Shown: in pieces, positions 24,905 through 37,800 of the stretch | Numbering within the stretch: position 1 is the stretch's first letter | Layout of the letters: every line of letters begins with the position of its first letter | Notes under the pieces: model-generated | Told to the model about the DNA's origin: nothing | What the model saw: the letters and a program-made list of their open reading frames with translations, nothing else | Databases searched by the model: none | Made by a program: the position numbers and the translations under genes | Assembly: GCA_914767715.1 (NCBI GenBank) | Contig: OU612065.1 | Location: 13,268,001-13,332,000 of the forward strand | DNA length: 64,000 nucleotides | DNA from: Membranipora membranacea | Taxonomy: Eukaryota; Bryozoa; Gymnolaemata; Cheilostomatida; Membraniporidae | Direction of reading: 5' to 3'

Positions 24905-27900
24905 ATGGATACCAGAGGCCCAAGTCATTTCACACCAGATGGGGATGCTAGCACAGTATCAGTCAATTGGGATGCTTGGCTTGAGGAATTTGAGGCTTTT
25001 GCTGATTCAAAAGGGCTGTTCAATTTGGCAGGGGAAGATAATGCAAATATGAGAGCCCAGAGGAAAGCTTTATTACTATATCATGCAGGCCCAAGAGTAA
25101 GGGAAATTCATAGCACACTTGATCAAACACAGAGAGATCAATATACTGAAATGGTAGCTGTTCTACAAGGCCATTTCCATATAGCTCCTAACATCACCTA
25201 TCAGCGACACATGTTTAGGCAATGTATACAGAAGGAAACCGAAACTATATCCCAATACTGTGCTAGACTCAGAAAATTGGCCACCCATTGTGATTATGGC
25301 GATGCCCAAGCTGTGAATAACCAAATCCGTGATCAAATAGTAGAAGGTTGCACAGCCGATAAGTTGAGGGAAAAGCTATTGGAAGAGGGAAATGCACTCA
25401 CATTGCAAATACTATTGACACGGTCAGCAACACATGAAGCTGTGGTCCAAAGGTCCCGGGAGATGAATAATGCCTCGGCAATAAACCGTGTGGCCTCTGG
25501 ATCCACTGCCAGAAAACCTAGTTTCACACAAGAGACTGAGGGTGCTAATGTATGTCCCCGTTGTAATCTCACACACAAACCTCGTGAGTGCCCGGCATAT
25601 GGAAAACAGTGCCGTAAGTGTGATGGAATGAATCACTATGCTCGGTGCTGTCAAAACAAGGCCAAACAGAATGGCCAAGGTGCGAATGCAGGATATTACA
25701 GATCTAGAAGGGCCAACAATGTAAATGTGGGGGATCACCAGCAAGCCAGCCCTGAAACAGTGAACAATAATTCTGAGAGCCCAGAATTTGTATTCAATTC
25801 CTACCATGTACCTTTAGTGTGTAATAGTAACTCTCTAGACAGAGTTAATGTCTATGTCGGTGGTGTATCAGCGAGGTTTATAATAGACTCAGGGTCAGAG
25901 TGCAATGTGATGTCACGGGATACCTATGAACGTTTGAGAGCAAGTAAGTTTATTATCAAACGGTTCATCAGTGGAGGACCAAAGATTCTCCCGTACACAG
26001 CCAAAGAGCCTATTCAGCCAGTAGGTAGGGTATGGTGTGATTTACAGCTGCATAACAACACTGCTGTTTTAGAAGATGTCGCATTTACTGTTATTCCTAA
26101 TAAAGGTGAATCTTTGTTAGGAAATGAAACAGGTAAACAACTAGGTGTAATCAGGATTATAAATAGAGTAGGCTTAGATGATTATGAAGCTAGATATCCA
26201 AGGCTGTTCTCAGAGGTATTGGGTAAGTCTAAGAATGAGATAAAGCTGACAATTAGATATGATATAGCGCCTGTTGTTCAGCCATTCCGAAGAGTGCCAC
26301 TGTTGTTGAGAGATAAACTAGCCGCTCACTTAGATGAGCTTATCGCACATGATATAATAGAGAAAGTCGAAGGTCATTCAGGGTCATCATGGGTAAGTCC
26401 AGCAGTGATCATTCCAAAGAAGGAATCCGGTAAGATTAGGTTATGCATTGATATGAGGAGAGCCAATGAGGCTATAGTTAGGCACCAACACCCAGTCCCC
26501 ACCGTAGACGAGATGCTATATGACATGAATGGGGCTCAGTACTTTTCGAAGCTGGACATGCGCATGGGGTTCCACCAATTTGTTCTTCACCCTGAGTCCA
26601 GGGATATCACAACTTTCAGTACTCATTTAGGCCTATATAGATATAAGAGACTCATGTTTGGGATAAATGCGGCTCCAGAAATATACCAGAAGGAGGTCGC
26701 CAAAATTATCCAAGGCCTGCCGGGTGTAGCAAATCTTGCCGATGATATCATTGTCCATGCCAAAACAAGGGAAGAGCACGATCGTAGGCTGGGTGAGGTG
26801 TTCAGTCGTCTAGAGCAGGCTAACATGACTCTGAATAAAAAGAAGTGTGAGATTGGGGTTCAGCAGTTAGAGTTTCTCGGACATCTCCTTAGTTACAAGG
26901 GTATTGATCCCCATGGTTGCAAAGTCAAGGCAGTCAAAGATGCTGCTGTTCCTAAGACAGTTGGTGAGTTGAAGAGTTTCCTCGGTTTGACTAGTTATAT
27001 GTCTAAGTTTATTCCACATTACTCTCACACAACTGATGTGTTGAGGAGGTTGTCAGCGGGTAAAAATTCCCGAGAGGCTATATGTTTGTCAGATAAGGAG
27101 ATTGTGGCTTTCAATCAGCTAAAGGCTGATTTATGTAATCATGATACTCTGACTCACTTCGATACTAGTTGTGAGACTCTGCTGTACACAGATGCCAGTC
27201 CTGTGGGGCTAGGCGCAATACTGGTACAGATTCAAAATGGCGAGCCCAAAGTGGTTAGCTATGGAAGTAGAGCATTGTCTGATGTCGAGAAAAGATACAT
27301 GCAGACAGAAAAAGAAGCTCTAGGTATTGTCTGGGCATGTGAGAGGTTTCATCATTATCTCTTTGGTTGTCGGTTCAAAGTGGTTTCTGATTGTGAGCCT
27401 CTTGAGTCCATTTATGGAAACAAAACCAAGAGGACATCCCTTCGTATAGAGAGGTGGCAGCTTCGTTTACAGTCATATGATTTTGAGATAGTTCGCGTAA
27501 AAAGCTCAGATAATATTGCTGACCCCCTGTCAAGGCTTCTATGTTCGAAAAAGGCGACTGAACACCTGGTAGAAAGGGAAAATGTTGAGCTCTATGTACG
27601 TAGTGTTGTGGAGGACAATGTGCCATCGGCAATCACACCCCGCTATATTGAGGAAGTCTCTTATATGGATGAGGAGATTAAGGCCTTAAAACAAGCTATA
27701 AGAGCGAATTCATTCGACAATGTTGATATACCAGCTGTATATAGGGCCATTAAAAATGAGTTATGTGTCATAGGGGAGTTAGTTTTGAGGGGAGGTAGGA
27801 TAGTAGTACCTCAAGAGCTCAGACAGAAGATGCTTGAGATAGCTCACGAGGGTCATAGTGGGATGGGAGGCACCAAGAGATATCTACGAACAAGAGTCTG

Positions 27901-29080
27901 GTGGCCCGGAATCGACTCTGATGTAGACAAGTATGTTAAACACTGTCACGATTGTCAGTTGACCAGTAAGCCACTAGATAGGCAGCCAGTAAGGGTGACA
28001 GAACTTCCCAATGGACCATGGGAAGATCTTGCCTTAGATTTTTTGGGTCCCCTGTCTAACGGTAAGTCAGTTCTAGTCTTAACAGACTATTATAGTAGGT
28101 GGAACGAAGTAATGTTCATGACAGTCACAAAAGCTAGTGATGTTATTTCTTGGCTGAAATCAGTATTTTTTACGCATGGGTATCCACTCAGCATGAAGAG
28201 TGACAACGGGCCACAGTTTATCTCTCATGAGTATGGTGAGTTTTGCTCCGGGTATGGTATCGAACAGTGTCTGACAACCCCTAGGTGGCCTGAGGCCAAT
28301 GGTCAAGTGGAGAGACAAAACAGATCCATAATGAAGCGTATTCAGATTGCACACAACAATAGGGTAGACTATGAGAGTGCCCTCATGACATGGCTGTTTA
28401 CATATCGTAATACACCACATTCCATTACTGGCAAAAGCCCAGCAGAGATGTTATTTGGGCGTGTGCTTAGGACTAACTTGCCAAGTCTGCCTAATAGTTT
28501 TGATGACGTTGAAGCTAGAGATAGAGATAGTGAGATGAAACATAAGATGATAGCCACCCGTAACGAGAAGTTGGAAACTGGTAGTGGCAATAATCACCAG
28601 CTAGAGATAGGCAGTTTTGTTTTGGTTAAGAGAGATAGTCCATCTAAATGTCAGACACTGTTCCACCCAGATCCATTTGTGGTAATGGACATAAAAGGCT
28701 CTCAGATCACTGTAAAATCCAGGGCAGGCCGGCTGTATAAGCGTAACATAAGCCATGTTAGACCGTATTACTGCTCTGAGAAACCTGTTGTAGATGCGGA
28801 CGTGGATTCTGAAACGCAGGGAGCCTTAGTAGCCACCCGCCCATCACAGATGATACCGATAATACCAAGGTCAGAGAACGATACTGAGACGGTAACAGAT
28901 AGACCAGTTCAAGTGACGCCGCCTACAGTACCACCGGCACTTGTCGAGATCGAAGATATACCTCAGGCAGCCAATATGCCCAGCTCATCACAACCAAATG
29001 TGCCTACTCCTCGTAAATCTGTACGAGCTAAGAATCGGCCAGCTAAATATGATGGTTTCGTGACCGAGTACCACACCTAG
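24905..29080 (+). CDS. retrotransposon Gag-Pol polyprotein
   Basis: One 1,391-residue frame with no gag/pol shift. Order: Gag-like helical region (1-215); two zinc knuckles (~218-250, first C-X2-C-X3-H-X4-C, second C-X2-C-X4-H-X4-C); aspartic protease with DSGSE (~328); reverse transcriptase with LCIDMRR (~513) and catalytic LADD (~610) in place of the usual Y/F-x-DD; RNase H with YTDAS (~760); integrase with an HHCC zinc site (~980-1020) and DDE residues in ALDFLG (~1043), KSDNGPQF (~1098) and EANGQVER (~1129); and a basic C-terminal tail. Pro-RT-RH-INT order makes it Ty3/gypsy-type. It appears complete and free of stops. The start was set at the first ATG (MDTRGP) because the frame upstream has only non-ATG codons. 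Confidence 0.95.
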   Translation: MDTRGPSHFTPDGDASTVSVNWDAWLEEFEAFADSKGLFNLAGEDNANMRAQRKALLLYHAGPRVREIHSTLDQTQRDQYTEMVAVLQGHFHIAPNITYQRHMFRQCIQKETETISQYCARLRKLATHCDYGDAQAVNNQIRDQIVEGCTADKLREKLLEEGNALTLQILLTRSATHEAVVQRSREMNNASAINRVASGSTARKPSFTQETEGANVCPRCNLTHKPRECPAYGKQCRKCDGMNHYARCCQNKAKQNGQGANAGYYRSRRANNVNVGDHQQASPETVNNNSESPEFVFNSYHVPLVCNSNSLDRVNVYVGGVSARFIIDSGSECNVMSRDTYERLRASKFIIKRFISGGPKILPYTAKEPIQPVGRVWCDLQLHNNTAVLEDVAFTVIPNKGESLLGNETGKQLGVIRIINRVGLDDYEARYPRLFSEVLGKSKNEIKLTIRYDIAPVVQPFRRVPLLLRDKLAAHLDELIAHDIIEKVEGHSGSSWVSPAVIIPKKESGKIRLCIDMRRANEAIVRHQHPVPTVDEMLYDMNGAQYFSKLDMRMGFHQFVLHPESRDITTFSTHLGLYRYKRLMFGINAAPEIYQKEVAKIIQGLPGVANLADDIIVHAKTREEHDRRLGEVFSRLEQANMTLNKKKCEIGVQQLEFLGHLLSYKGIDPHGCKVKAVKDAAVPKTVGELKSFLGLTSYMSKFIPHYSHTTDVLRRLSAGKNSREAICLSDKEIVAFNQLKADLCNHDTLTHFDTSCETLLYTDASPVGLGAILVQIQNGEPKVVSYGSRALSDVEKRYMQTEKEALGIVWACERFHHYLFGCRFKVVSDCEPLESIYGNKTKRTSLRIERWQLRLQSYDFEIVRVKSSDNIADPLSRLLCSKKATEHLVERENVELYVRSVVEDNVPSAITPRYIEEVSYMDEEIKALKQAIRANSFDNVDIPAVYRAIKNELCVIGELVLRGGRIVVPQELRQKMLEIAHEGHSGMGGTKRYLRTRVWWPGIDSDVDKYVKHCHDCQLTSKPLDRQPVRVTELPNGPWEDLALDFLGPLSNGKSVLVLTDYYSRWNEVMFMTVTKASDVISWLKSVFFTHGYPLSMKSDNGPQFISHEYGEFCSGYGIEQCLTTPRWPEANGQVERQNRSIMKRIQIAHNNRVDYESALMTWLFTYRNTPHSITGKSPAEMLFGRVLRTNLPSLPNSFDDVEARDRDSEMKHKMIATRNEKLETGSGNNHQLEIGSFVLVKRDSPSKCQTLFHPDPFVVMDIKGSQITVKSRAGRLYKRNISHVRPYYCSEKPVVDADVDSETQGALVATRPSQMIPIIPRSENDTETVTDRPVQVTPPTVPPALVEIEDIPQAANMPSSSQPNVPTPRKSVRAKNRPAKYDGFVTEYHT

Positions 29081-29259
29081 TGACTGGATGTTTCAAAAGA
29101 AGCATGAGAAACTGTGGAGTCAGTCACCATGAGAAATCATGTTACACAGATATCTCCAGTATACAACAAGTATAATTACATACAGAGACACAAAACATTC
29201 TTAGTTGCCGCCACCATGAACCTGGTGCTCAACGTCAAAGTAATTGACATAAAAGCGGA

Positions 29260-29479
29260 TGTAGTGACTACTACTTTGGAGTTGTTTACTCCCTAACTTA
29301 TACATTACTACTTTGGAGTTGTCTACTCCCTATTGTGGCTTATTACAGCAGCCCAACTTGATACCAATTATTATTGTCAACCATCTTGAACATGTTTAGA
29401 TTTCTTGGTTAGAGATCATCATTTATTATCAGAAGAATAAACAGACTATTCATTGCCATCACAATTAGCAGTTCTTACA
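29260..29479 (+). repeat. 3' LTR
   Basis: 220 bp, reads the same as the 5' LTR over its whole length by eye, and is followed by the GGTAT target duplication. Confidence 0.95.
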
Positions 29480-29485
29480 GGTATA

Positions 29486-31168
29486 TGTAACGGTCAGCAA
29501 ATAGCATACCATGACTGATAACTATGACTTATCACATAAACAAATCCTAAAGCTATCTCATGCAAAACTTCCTATTATAGCATAGTGAAAGCTTTCTTCA
29601 TTGTTCAATTGTACACTGCCTACATATACCATAATGATTTCACTCTTTGCCATGAGCTCCTCTGGCGCAGATCATCATCTAGCTATTAGCTCATGGCAGA
29701 TTGTCACATACAAAACATTTAACCTTTACTTTAACTCAGCTGACGTAACGTACTATGTGGTAAAAGGCACGTCATAAAGCAGAGAAATAGCTTTGCAATA
29801 ACATACAAAATAGAGAATGTTTCAATACATCAAATTGTAGGACGTATAAAATCAAGTATGTTGGAAGAATTATTTACCTTATTAGCCTTATTAGCACACA
29901 GTACGTTACGTCAGCTGAGTTAAAGTAAAGGTTAAATGTTTTGTATGTGACAATCTGCCATGAGCTAATAGCTAGATGATGATCTGCGCCAGAGGAACTC
30001 GTGGCAAAGAGTGAAATCATTATGGTATATGTAGGCAGTGTACAATTGAACAATGAAGAAAGCTTTCACTATGCTATAAAAGGAAGTTTTGCATGAGATA
30101 GCTTTAGGATTTGTTTATGTGATAAGTCATAGTTATCAGTCATGGTATGCTATTTGCTGACCGTTACACTCCCTCCGAAAACGGCTGATGTTTTCCGGTT
30201 ATGAGGTCAGCACTGTTGTAGTAGCTGCTAGTAGAGATGAGACAACTCCAAAGCTGCTGAGAGTAATGTAATTATTGCCAATGAGTTGATGCGATCATAT
30301 CGTCGAACTCCCTGTTGGAGAACAAGCCTGATACGCCAGGAGTATTTGATCATGTGATGCGAGTCAATTAACAGTGTGTGGCGTGGAAGTTGGCTGAGAG
30401 ACTTTCTGTCAATCATGGGCGAAACCCAAGCGACAGCTCGTTCTGTGTTTCACGAACTGACCTGCGTGTATCCTAGTGCGCTACCGTCCAAAAGACTGCA
30501 AATGATCCCTTTATTTAAATCCAGTCAATGAATTTGCAGAACTAGGCAATGGTGATGACATTGTTAGTGGAGTTTGTTTGTGGAGTGTGTTGGTGTCACA
30601 GCTAAGTTTTACACTAGATAATAGTGACTGATGTTCAGCATGACTTTCCAGATGTCAGGGTGAGAACTGTCATTTCTGTGACATCACAGCGATCAGCACT
30701 GATGAGTAGTGTTCTGTTAACACACTGGATTCAAGATACCGAGGAACAGAGCTGAGCTGTAACTCCCTCCGTTGTAGAGTTGTAGCTCCCAGGTTGAGAC
30801 TAAGTTATTACTGTAACGTTTACTGTGCGTGGTGTATTATAGGTGTAGTTTTACAGGATCATGTCGATTCGTAATCACTTATTAGCCTTATTAGCACACA
30901 GTACGTTACGTCAGCTGAGTTAAAGTAAAGGTTAAATGTTTTGTATGTGACAATCTGCCATGAGCTAATAGCTAGATGATGATCTGCGCCAGAGGAGCTC
31001 GTGGCAAAGAGTGAAATCATTATGGTATATGTAGGCAGTGTACAATTGAACAATGAAGAAAGCTTTCACTATGCTATAATAGGAAGTTTTGCATGAGATA
31101 GCTTTAGGATTTGTTTATGTGATAAGTCATAGTTATCAGTCATGGTATGCTATTTGCTGACCGTTACA
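29486..31168. mobile_element. non-autonomous fold-back DNA element with three long arms
   Basis: The outer ends are TGTAACGGTCAGC and GCTGACCGTTACA. The left arm (29486-29759) is inverted relative to a middle arm (29878-30168) and a right arm (30878-31168); the latter two are 291 bp each, show no indel between them and differ at only a few bases. GTATA precedes the left end (29481-29485) and follows the right end (31169-31173), which suggests a 5-bp target duplication of the whole unit. The 30169-30877 interior has no coding potential and no transposase. Confidence 0.85.
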
Positions 31169-31173
31169 GTATA

Positions 31174-34100
31174 TCACTGTCGTACTTACGCTTATAATTT
31201 GAACCCTTAAACGGGCAATGTTCATCTGTGATCTGGGAGTTCGGGACATACACCTTAGTATTATTTTTAGTAATTGTTTCAGTTATTTCACTCAATATAT
31301 TGCCTGTGCCTATGACTGCTTTTGAGGCATATGTTAACTCTGGTGTCTAGGTTTTTTTTAATCATATGAAGATTTTTTTCCATTAGGAGTCACAAAAATA
31401 ACGAATAAAGATCATAGACATTATTGTAAATAATTAAAAACAAAATAAATTGTAAGGTTATGCCAGTTCTAAGTTAATGATTTATTTCATGACAAGGAAA
31501 AAATTTTATGAATATTATATGAGCGTCAGGAGTGTCTTTCAACTACAAAGAACGAGGAAGCTTTTGAAATTGATACCTCTTTCACTTCTCACATTAAGCA
31601 CTCGCTATTTTGCTCTTTTGGTCTTTTAGTCTCTCAATCAGGCTAGGTGTCTCCAAAGCGCTCACGGGGATACATTAATTTTCATCGTCTGCAGGTAAAC
31701 CACATACAGCAGGACAGAAGAGGGGGTGCAATTCCTGTTAAACACATTTTGAAGAACTGATTCTTGATGATTTCTAATTTCTGAATGGTAGATTCTGGTA
31801 TTGAATGGTGTGGGCTTGAAATATCAATTTTTCATGATTTTCTTTGTTATTATCCTTATTTCAAACTTTTGTTTTGCACAGATCACGATGTGTTGAATTC
31901 TTTAAAAAGTTTTGGCACAATAAAGTGAAATTGAAAATTATTATAATTATGTAAAAAGGTTAAGGTTTATAAAAAGGTAAATTATTGTCTCATAAGCAGC
32001 TCTAACAGGATAGAGGAGTGGAAGGCAGTGGCATATTTAAAGAACCCCTGCCCAAAACAACACTAAGGGCTTTCGATATTATTTACCTCTCTTCTGCCAC
32101 ATATGCAACATCAGGTAACACAGCTCTTGAAACTTAGACAAAATTTAAATAAAGCAAAGTATATAGGACCAGGGAGGGTGGGAATCTCCGATAGGACATA
32201 GGTGATTAACCTCATGATGTAAGACGATAGCAGTATTTCATGCAATAAAAATGATTAAAAGAAAATTTTAGGAAATATTCAGTTTTGTTTGATTAATTTA
32301 CTTATGTTGCACATGTAGACATTGAAATTGGCAACTTTTGTGAACTTTGTGAACTTTAAGTGAAGGGGTACTTTGTAAAAGATATCATATATAGCATTGT
32401 TCTTAGCAGTAGGCATGCACCTGTCGTCATAATTTATCTCATAATAGCTTTTATCCGAAGAGGGTGGTGTGGCGTTGACCGATATTTCATTTATCAAAGA
32501 AGTATCTATGAGGCAAGGTCATATAATTTTTCTGTATTATGCTCCGGATATACCTACCTATCATCATTAGTACAATGGTATTCATCATATTGTATTTGCT
32601 ACTTTGTGTAGTAACTGCGCACTATTTTTTTCTTTGCCCTGTAACAACACACTAACACAATACCAATGCCCAGCATGGAGCAATGTATTACAGGCTGAAT
32701 CAAAATCATCAATTCCAACTTGCAACGTGCAATGGAGAGCTATGACAAGTTACATCAACAACTGCAATTTTATGAAATGCACATGACAAGCCTTGAGGGA
32801 TGGAGAAGGGAAACCAGCGCCCCCCACCAACCTAACAAACCTGATCAACCCCTAGCAAGCATTTTCATTGATAATGTAGGATAAAATATTTGCAGAAACC
32901 CGTAATGCACCACTCACGTTTCCTATAGCAATACCCTTAGAGTGAACAAGGCCAAAACTCAAACAAAATTCTTGCTATTGTTACATATAAATCAGATGAC
33001 CTCACCATGGATGAGACAACTGGATGCTGAATCAGTAGATGTAGCGGGTCTTGGATATTACATGAATTTCAAGGCTGTCGGTGCTAGCTGGACGTTGGAA
33101 AATTCTGTTCCCAATTTACCTGGTTTTGCAATTTAATTGATTTTAATTTCAAAAATGGATTTTTCATGACAAAAATAGAAGAACCATAGTGACAGTGAGA
33201 GAAAAACCAATATGTGCAGCTACTATAAAAGCGTTGGGAGTCTAGGCAATTTTGTTTTGGAACTTAGGTATGACACTATAATTTTTCTTATACCATTGTA
33301 TAGTTCTCAATCAGACTAAGGGAACCAAAGGGACCTTGTATGCACCAAACCTGCCATAAATTAAAGATTTATAGAAATTCTAGAGTTTGAGGGGTGGTCA
33401 TGGGGTAAAACCAAGGTTTATATCCCACTCAGAAAGCGAACGCAAAAGAGCAGAGGAGGAGTGGTTATGAGGCATGCGCAACAAACAAAGAGAGCTATCA
33501 TATAAAAATGCGTTATAATACTGGATCACTTGAGAGTGAATATGATTTCTAAGCTTTCTGCCTCCACTGCATACTTGGACCCCATGGTTGAGAGGCAACT
33601 TAAAAATCAAAATTTAATTTTTCAAAAAATTCTTAAAATTACAGAGAATTTCTCAGCATATTGAGAACCTACGAGGTTGTGTAACTTTTTGAGCTCTTTG
33701 AAACTACATATACTATATTATTTTGAGGAGCGTCTTTGCTTTCTGAAACATCTATATCGTCGGAGCTCAAGGTTAAATTACAAACGAAAATGGTAAATAT
33801 ATAAACTTCACACATGGTTGAAATTCTTTTCCCCTGACCTCGTAAATAGAACCTGGATGATGTACATTATATATATCGTACCCGTACACTATCACTGGGC
33901 TCAAAACTCTTGCTATTTCACTCCCCTCCCCACACTGTATGTGCAACTTTATGATGGCCTCTTTTTATATAAGATAATGCAATCAGAGTGAGTGCTGGAA
34001 ATGACCCTGAATATTCATTTTAGTTAGGGGTATTAGCAACAATATGATACTGCAATCATCGGCCTCATACATAACGCACCTGTCTCTGTACATGCTACTA

Positions 34101-34823
34101 AAGGGAAGCATACTATCATCATTTAGGGCAGCCCTAAATATGTTCCATGAAGTTCGATCACAACCTACTGGTTTATGCAAATGTGTAACAAAAACAATGA
34201 CAAAGATCTTTGTTATCGTTTCTTTCATTTGATGACTAAAAAATTCATTTAGAAGATATAAATAACAGCTGATAAGCTAAGAAAAAATTACATCGAGATT
34301 TGTTTCTAGGTTACAAAATCTGTTACACAAGTGGTTGCCGGCACCGCTCGCATATATCAGAGAACATTACCGGAAATAAAATAAGCCTGTTGTAACTCAG
34401 CGTGTAATGAGATTTCGAAGCTATGGGGAGAAAAAAATATAGCTTCACGGTCTGATTGTGTTGCTAGTGACAGGTTGTCTATATAATACTCTTTAATATA
34501 TAATTTTATATCATTTAATCCTGAAACCCCTGGCATGCATTGGCACCTTGATTGGAAAGCACCTTATGAATCCAAACTAGCACCATAACAATGAAAAAAA
34601 TCACAAAGTCATAACCCCTTCCCATCTAAAATACATGCAATATGATCTGCAAAAAATTTGTCAAGAGAACAAACTGATTCCAATTTGGTAGGGATTTAGA
34701 TTATTTGGTAGGTAAGTCATAAAATTTATATACTGTGTACACATATTTGTCTAAACTACAATGACCAATATTACTCTGGTTGTCAGTTGCCCTGTAATAC
34801 TACTACTGATTAGAGCTGCTTGG
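31174..34823. other. intergenic DNA
   Basis: AT-rich sequence between the fold-back element and the ETS gene. Its short open frames show no family motif or codon pattern of real exons. It should include the 3' UTR of the minus-strand ETS gene, but I found no canonical signal close to its stop. Confidence 0.5.
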
Positions 34824-37800
34824 TTAGATATAAGGCAGGATGTCTGTTGGTATATAAGTCGGATCACGTTTGACTGCTGACCCAGCTCTCTTCATCTGCT
34901 GAACTATTCGTTTAAAATGAAACTTGTATGTATAGCGTTTTCCATGTATTTTTGTCAATATCATCTTATCATAGTAATATCTTAGCGCCCTGGACAGCTT
35001 GTCGTATGTCATGTTAACTTTTTTCTTCTTTTCACCCCATTTCCTCGCGACTTCATCAGGATTAACCATTCGGAACTCCCCAAATGCTCCTTCCCAAGCA
35101 ATGCTCGAAATGTGCAGTTCTGGTTCCTCCAATAAAGATAATAGGAACTGCCAAAGCTGCATCTGACCTCCTGAAAATGAATACAACGGTATGTGTTAAT
35201 CCTTCATCAAGAGATTATCAATAAAGAAAAAGGTTCTCATCAAGTCACATCAATAAGTTGTCATCCCTTGCATAAAGAGGAGTCAATTCCCAGGTTAATA
35301 CAGCAGTCCCTGCATTGGTTACCTGTCTTAAACATACCCAACAATCACCCTTCCATCATCCCTGCTTCCATCAGGGAGTTTGGGACAAAATTCCCTATTT
35401 CCTTCTAAAAACAGTGCAGAATATCATAACGCCATTGGGTATCAAACACCAAAAAAATAAAAATAAAATTAATTTTAAATCTTTACCTTGAGCTCTGATC
35501 CTCTCCATTAGCTTGTCCTTGTATTCTTGTAAAACCGCTGGGTTAGTTTCTGTAAAAAAGAAAAATTATTTTGATAAGTGTTGATTAAATTTGTGTTTTC
35601 TTAGAAACTGCAGTACACCAAATAAAATTAAAAGCCCTAATTTGTCCTTTTCAGTGAACTTTTCCACTGCAGCTGGATATTATACTTTTTTTTACAACTA
35701 GCTATGAGAATTTAGACAGCACACAGTTTCACACGCTAAACTGCTGTCAAATGACAGAAAAGAATTTCTAGCGATTAAAACTGTCAGCAGCCAATATAAA
35801 AGATGATCTCTGACTAGCAACATTTTAGACTGCTCATTAACCTTTCAATCAAGGTTGATTGTCTCAGCAAATCTTATTGCCCTCTTACTAAATATGCCCC
35901 TAGCAAAAAATAGTGTCCACATTTCAATTTGATCTAATGTCTTTTTTTTGTTATATCATGACTGTCATGAAGCAGTTAAATTTGATTAAAAATATCAAAG
36001 TAGAGCAATTGTTATTTATTGAGTAGGAAGAACAATATGAGTATCCAGTCTATTCATTCCACAGGGAGGGAGAGTGTAAATATATGAAAGACGGCTGTTA
36101 ACCATCTGCAGATTAACACAAAGACTGTTGCTAGACTTTGAGTTTGTTGTCTCATAGTGCAGTCTTGTTACCTCCTTGCATGATAACAATGACTATTTCA
36201 TTAGCACACATGCTTCTAATGAAGGCTATTGTCGCTGATGAGAAATAAACTAGCTCATAGATTTAGTGAATGAAATGTTAACCTAGTCATACGGATGTAG
36301 TGTATTTTTTATCCCGTGTTGCGTATTGCTTGCAGTGTGGGAATATTGTCAGCTGAAAAGTTACAGGTTGATTGATAGCAGGCTGTGTAGCTCATTAGGG
36401 ACCCAGCAGCATCAGATTAACTCAGTGCTCAGCAAGTGCTAGCTCAGAGCAGCGAACCTATTGTAGTGAGTGTAGCTGTTTTGTTTAGATTAGCGTTATT
36501 GTTTGTAATAAAAATTATCCTCTCAATAGAATAATAGAAACCAAATCACATCACTTTTATGTCATATTACTAACATGCCGTGCTCAGTTGAGTTCACAGG
36601 CCGGGTCATGCTGAGCACCAAGTCAGTATTTCATGGTAAAAGTCATGCTACCTTTGAGGTCACATTTGCATCACCTATTACATTACATTAGACCTTTTGT
36701 GCAACTTTTTATTTTTTTAAAGAAATTCAATATCAACGAAAAATAAGAAGTGCTAGCATGGGGGTATTTTTGTGGTTTTACACGTATTGAACTAATCAGA
36801 ATTTCAAATCTTGGTGCCACATCGATTTTTTGATGAAATACGCTATGAGTAAATTTGTATCTAATAATATATGACTTAAGATACGATCTGTCAATTCTAC
36901 TACAACCGACTCTTAAGGAACCATGTAGCGCTGTGCTATGGAATATAAGGTTCACTACAAATTAAGATTTTGACAACAGTATCCCTGAACTCCCAAGTTA
37001 CAGAAAATCGCAGGCTAGATTTTTTCATAAAATGAAATTCGTAGTCTGTATTGTGGCTCTCACCATCATAAGCTTGGGCAATGAGCTTGAACATTGATAT
37101 GAGTAAATGGCAACGGTGTGAAAACGAGTTTGGGAGGTGCTTATGGTCCAATTACTAAAGGTTTGAGGAACACTTTTGCAGATTATTTGCTGGAATATAT
37201 GATGGTTATAGTAAATATTCACGATATGATGCTCAATTTATTACTTAGTCCAGGGTAGGCTGTTGCAGCCTACACTAGTTCCGGCTTATGTTGGTCAGTT
37301 TTTTTTAAGTACATAGGTCTGAAGTGGCTACAATGCTATGGCTACTTGTTAGCGTACTTCGCACCCCAATAAACAGGCTGGCAACTTCAGTATGAAGAAT
37401 CTTGGCACGGATCATGTGAAAGCACATAGGTCATTTTCATCTTCACAATAATGAGCATTTCAGTCAACTGATACCCATATGTTTTATTGTCAATTGGGGC
37501 TAGGGGGTCTTGTTTATGTTCAACTGTCAACTGCCCATCATGTTGAATAATCAACATCAGGTCACGTAAAGCAAACTTCACATATTACAACCATCAAATT
37601 ACAAAAAATAGGGCCTGTTAACTATTGCAGGAGTATTCCATCTGATAACTATATAAAAACTTATCCATAAAACCCTCTACCAAAGTACCTGGAATAAGGC
37701 ACTAATTAATTTGATTATGTCGCAGTGTCAAATGCCAAACATTATTGTCATTTTTAGCCCTCATCGCTGACTTGTTAGAATGATAACTGAAGCTCAGTGT

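Larger units (their letters stand above)
24516..29479 (+). mobile_element. intact Ty3/gypsy-type LTR retrotransposon
   Basis: The 4,964-bp element has 220-bp LTRs at both ends that look identical, beginning TG and ending CA. It is flanked by a 5-bp target duplication GGTAT (24511-24515 and 29480-29484). A tRNA-type primer-binding site follows the left LTR, and a single uninterrupted gag-pol frame fills the interior. The AAAAGCGGA before the right LTR is a weak polypurine tract. Identical LTRs and an open frame imply a recent insertion. Confidence 0.96.

Noticed and set aside
25333-25807. Minus-strand frames opposite the retrotransposon gag
   Set aside because: They overlap a strong coding frame on the other strand and show no protein features of their own.
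32360-33136. Several 60-83 codon plus-strand frames in the intergenic region before the ETS gene
   Set aside because: They have no family resemblance, no paired splice signals in phase, and a composition like random AT-rich DNA.
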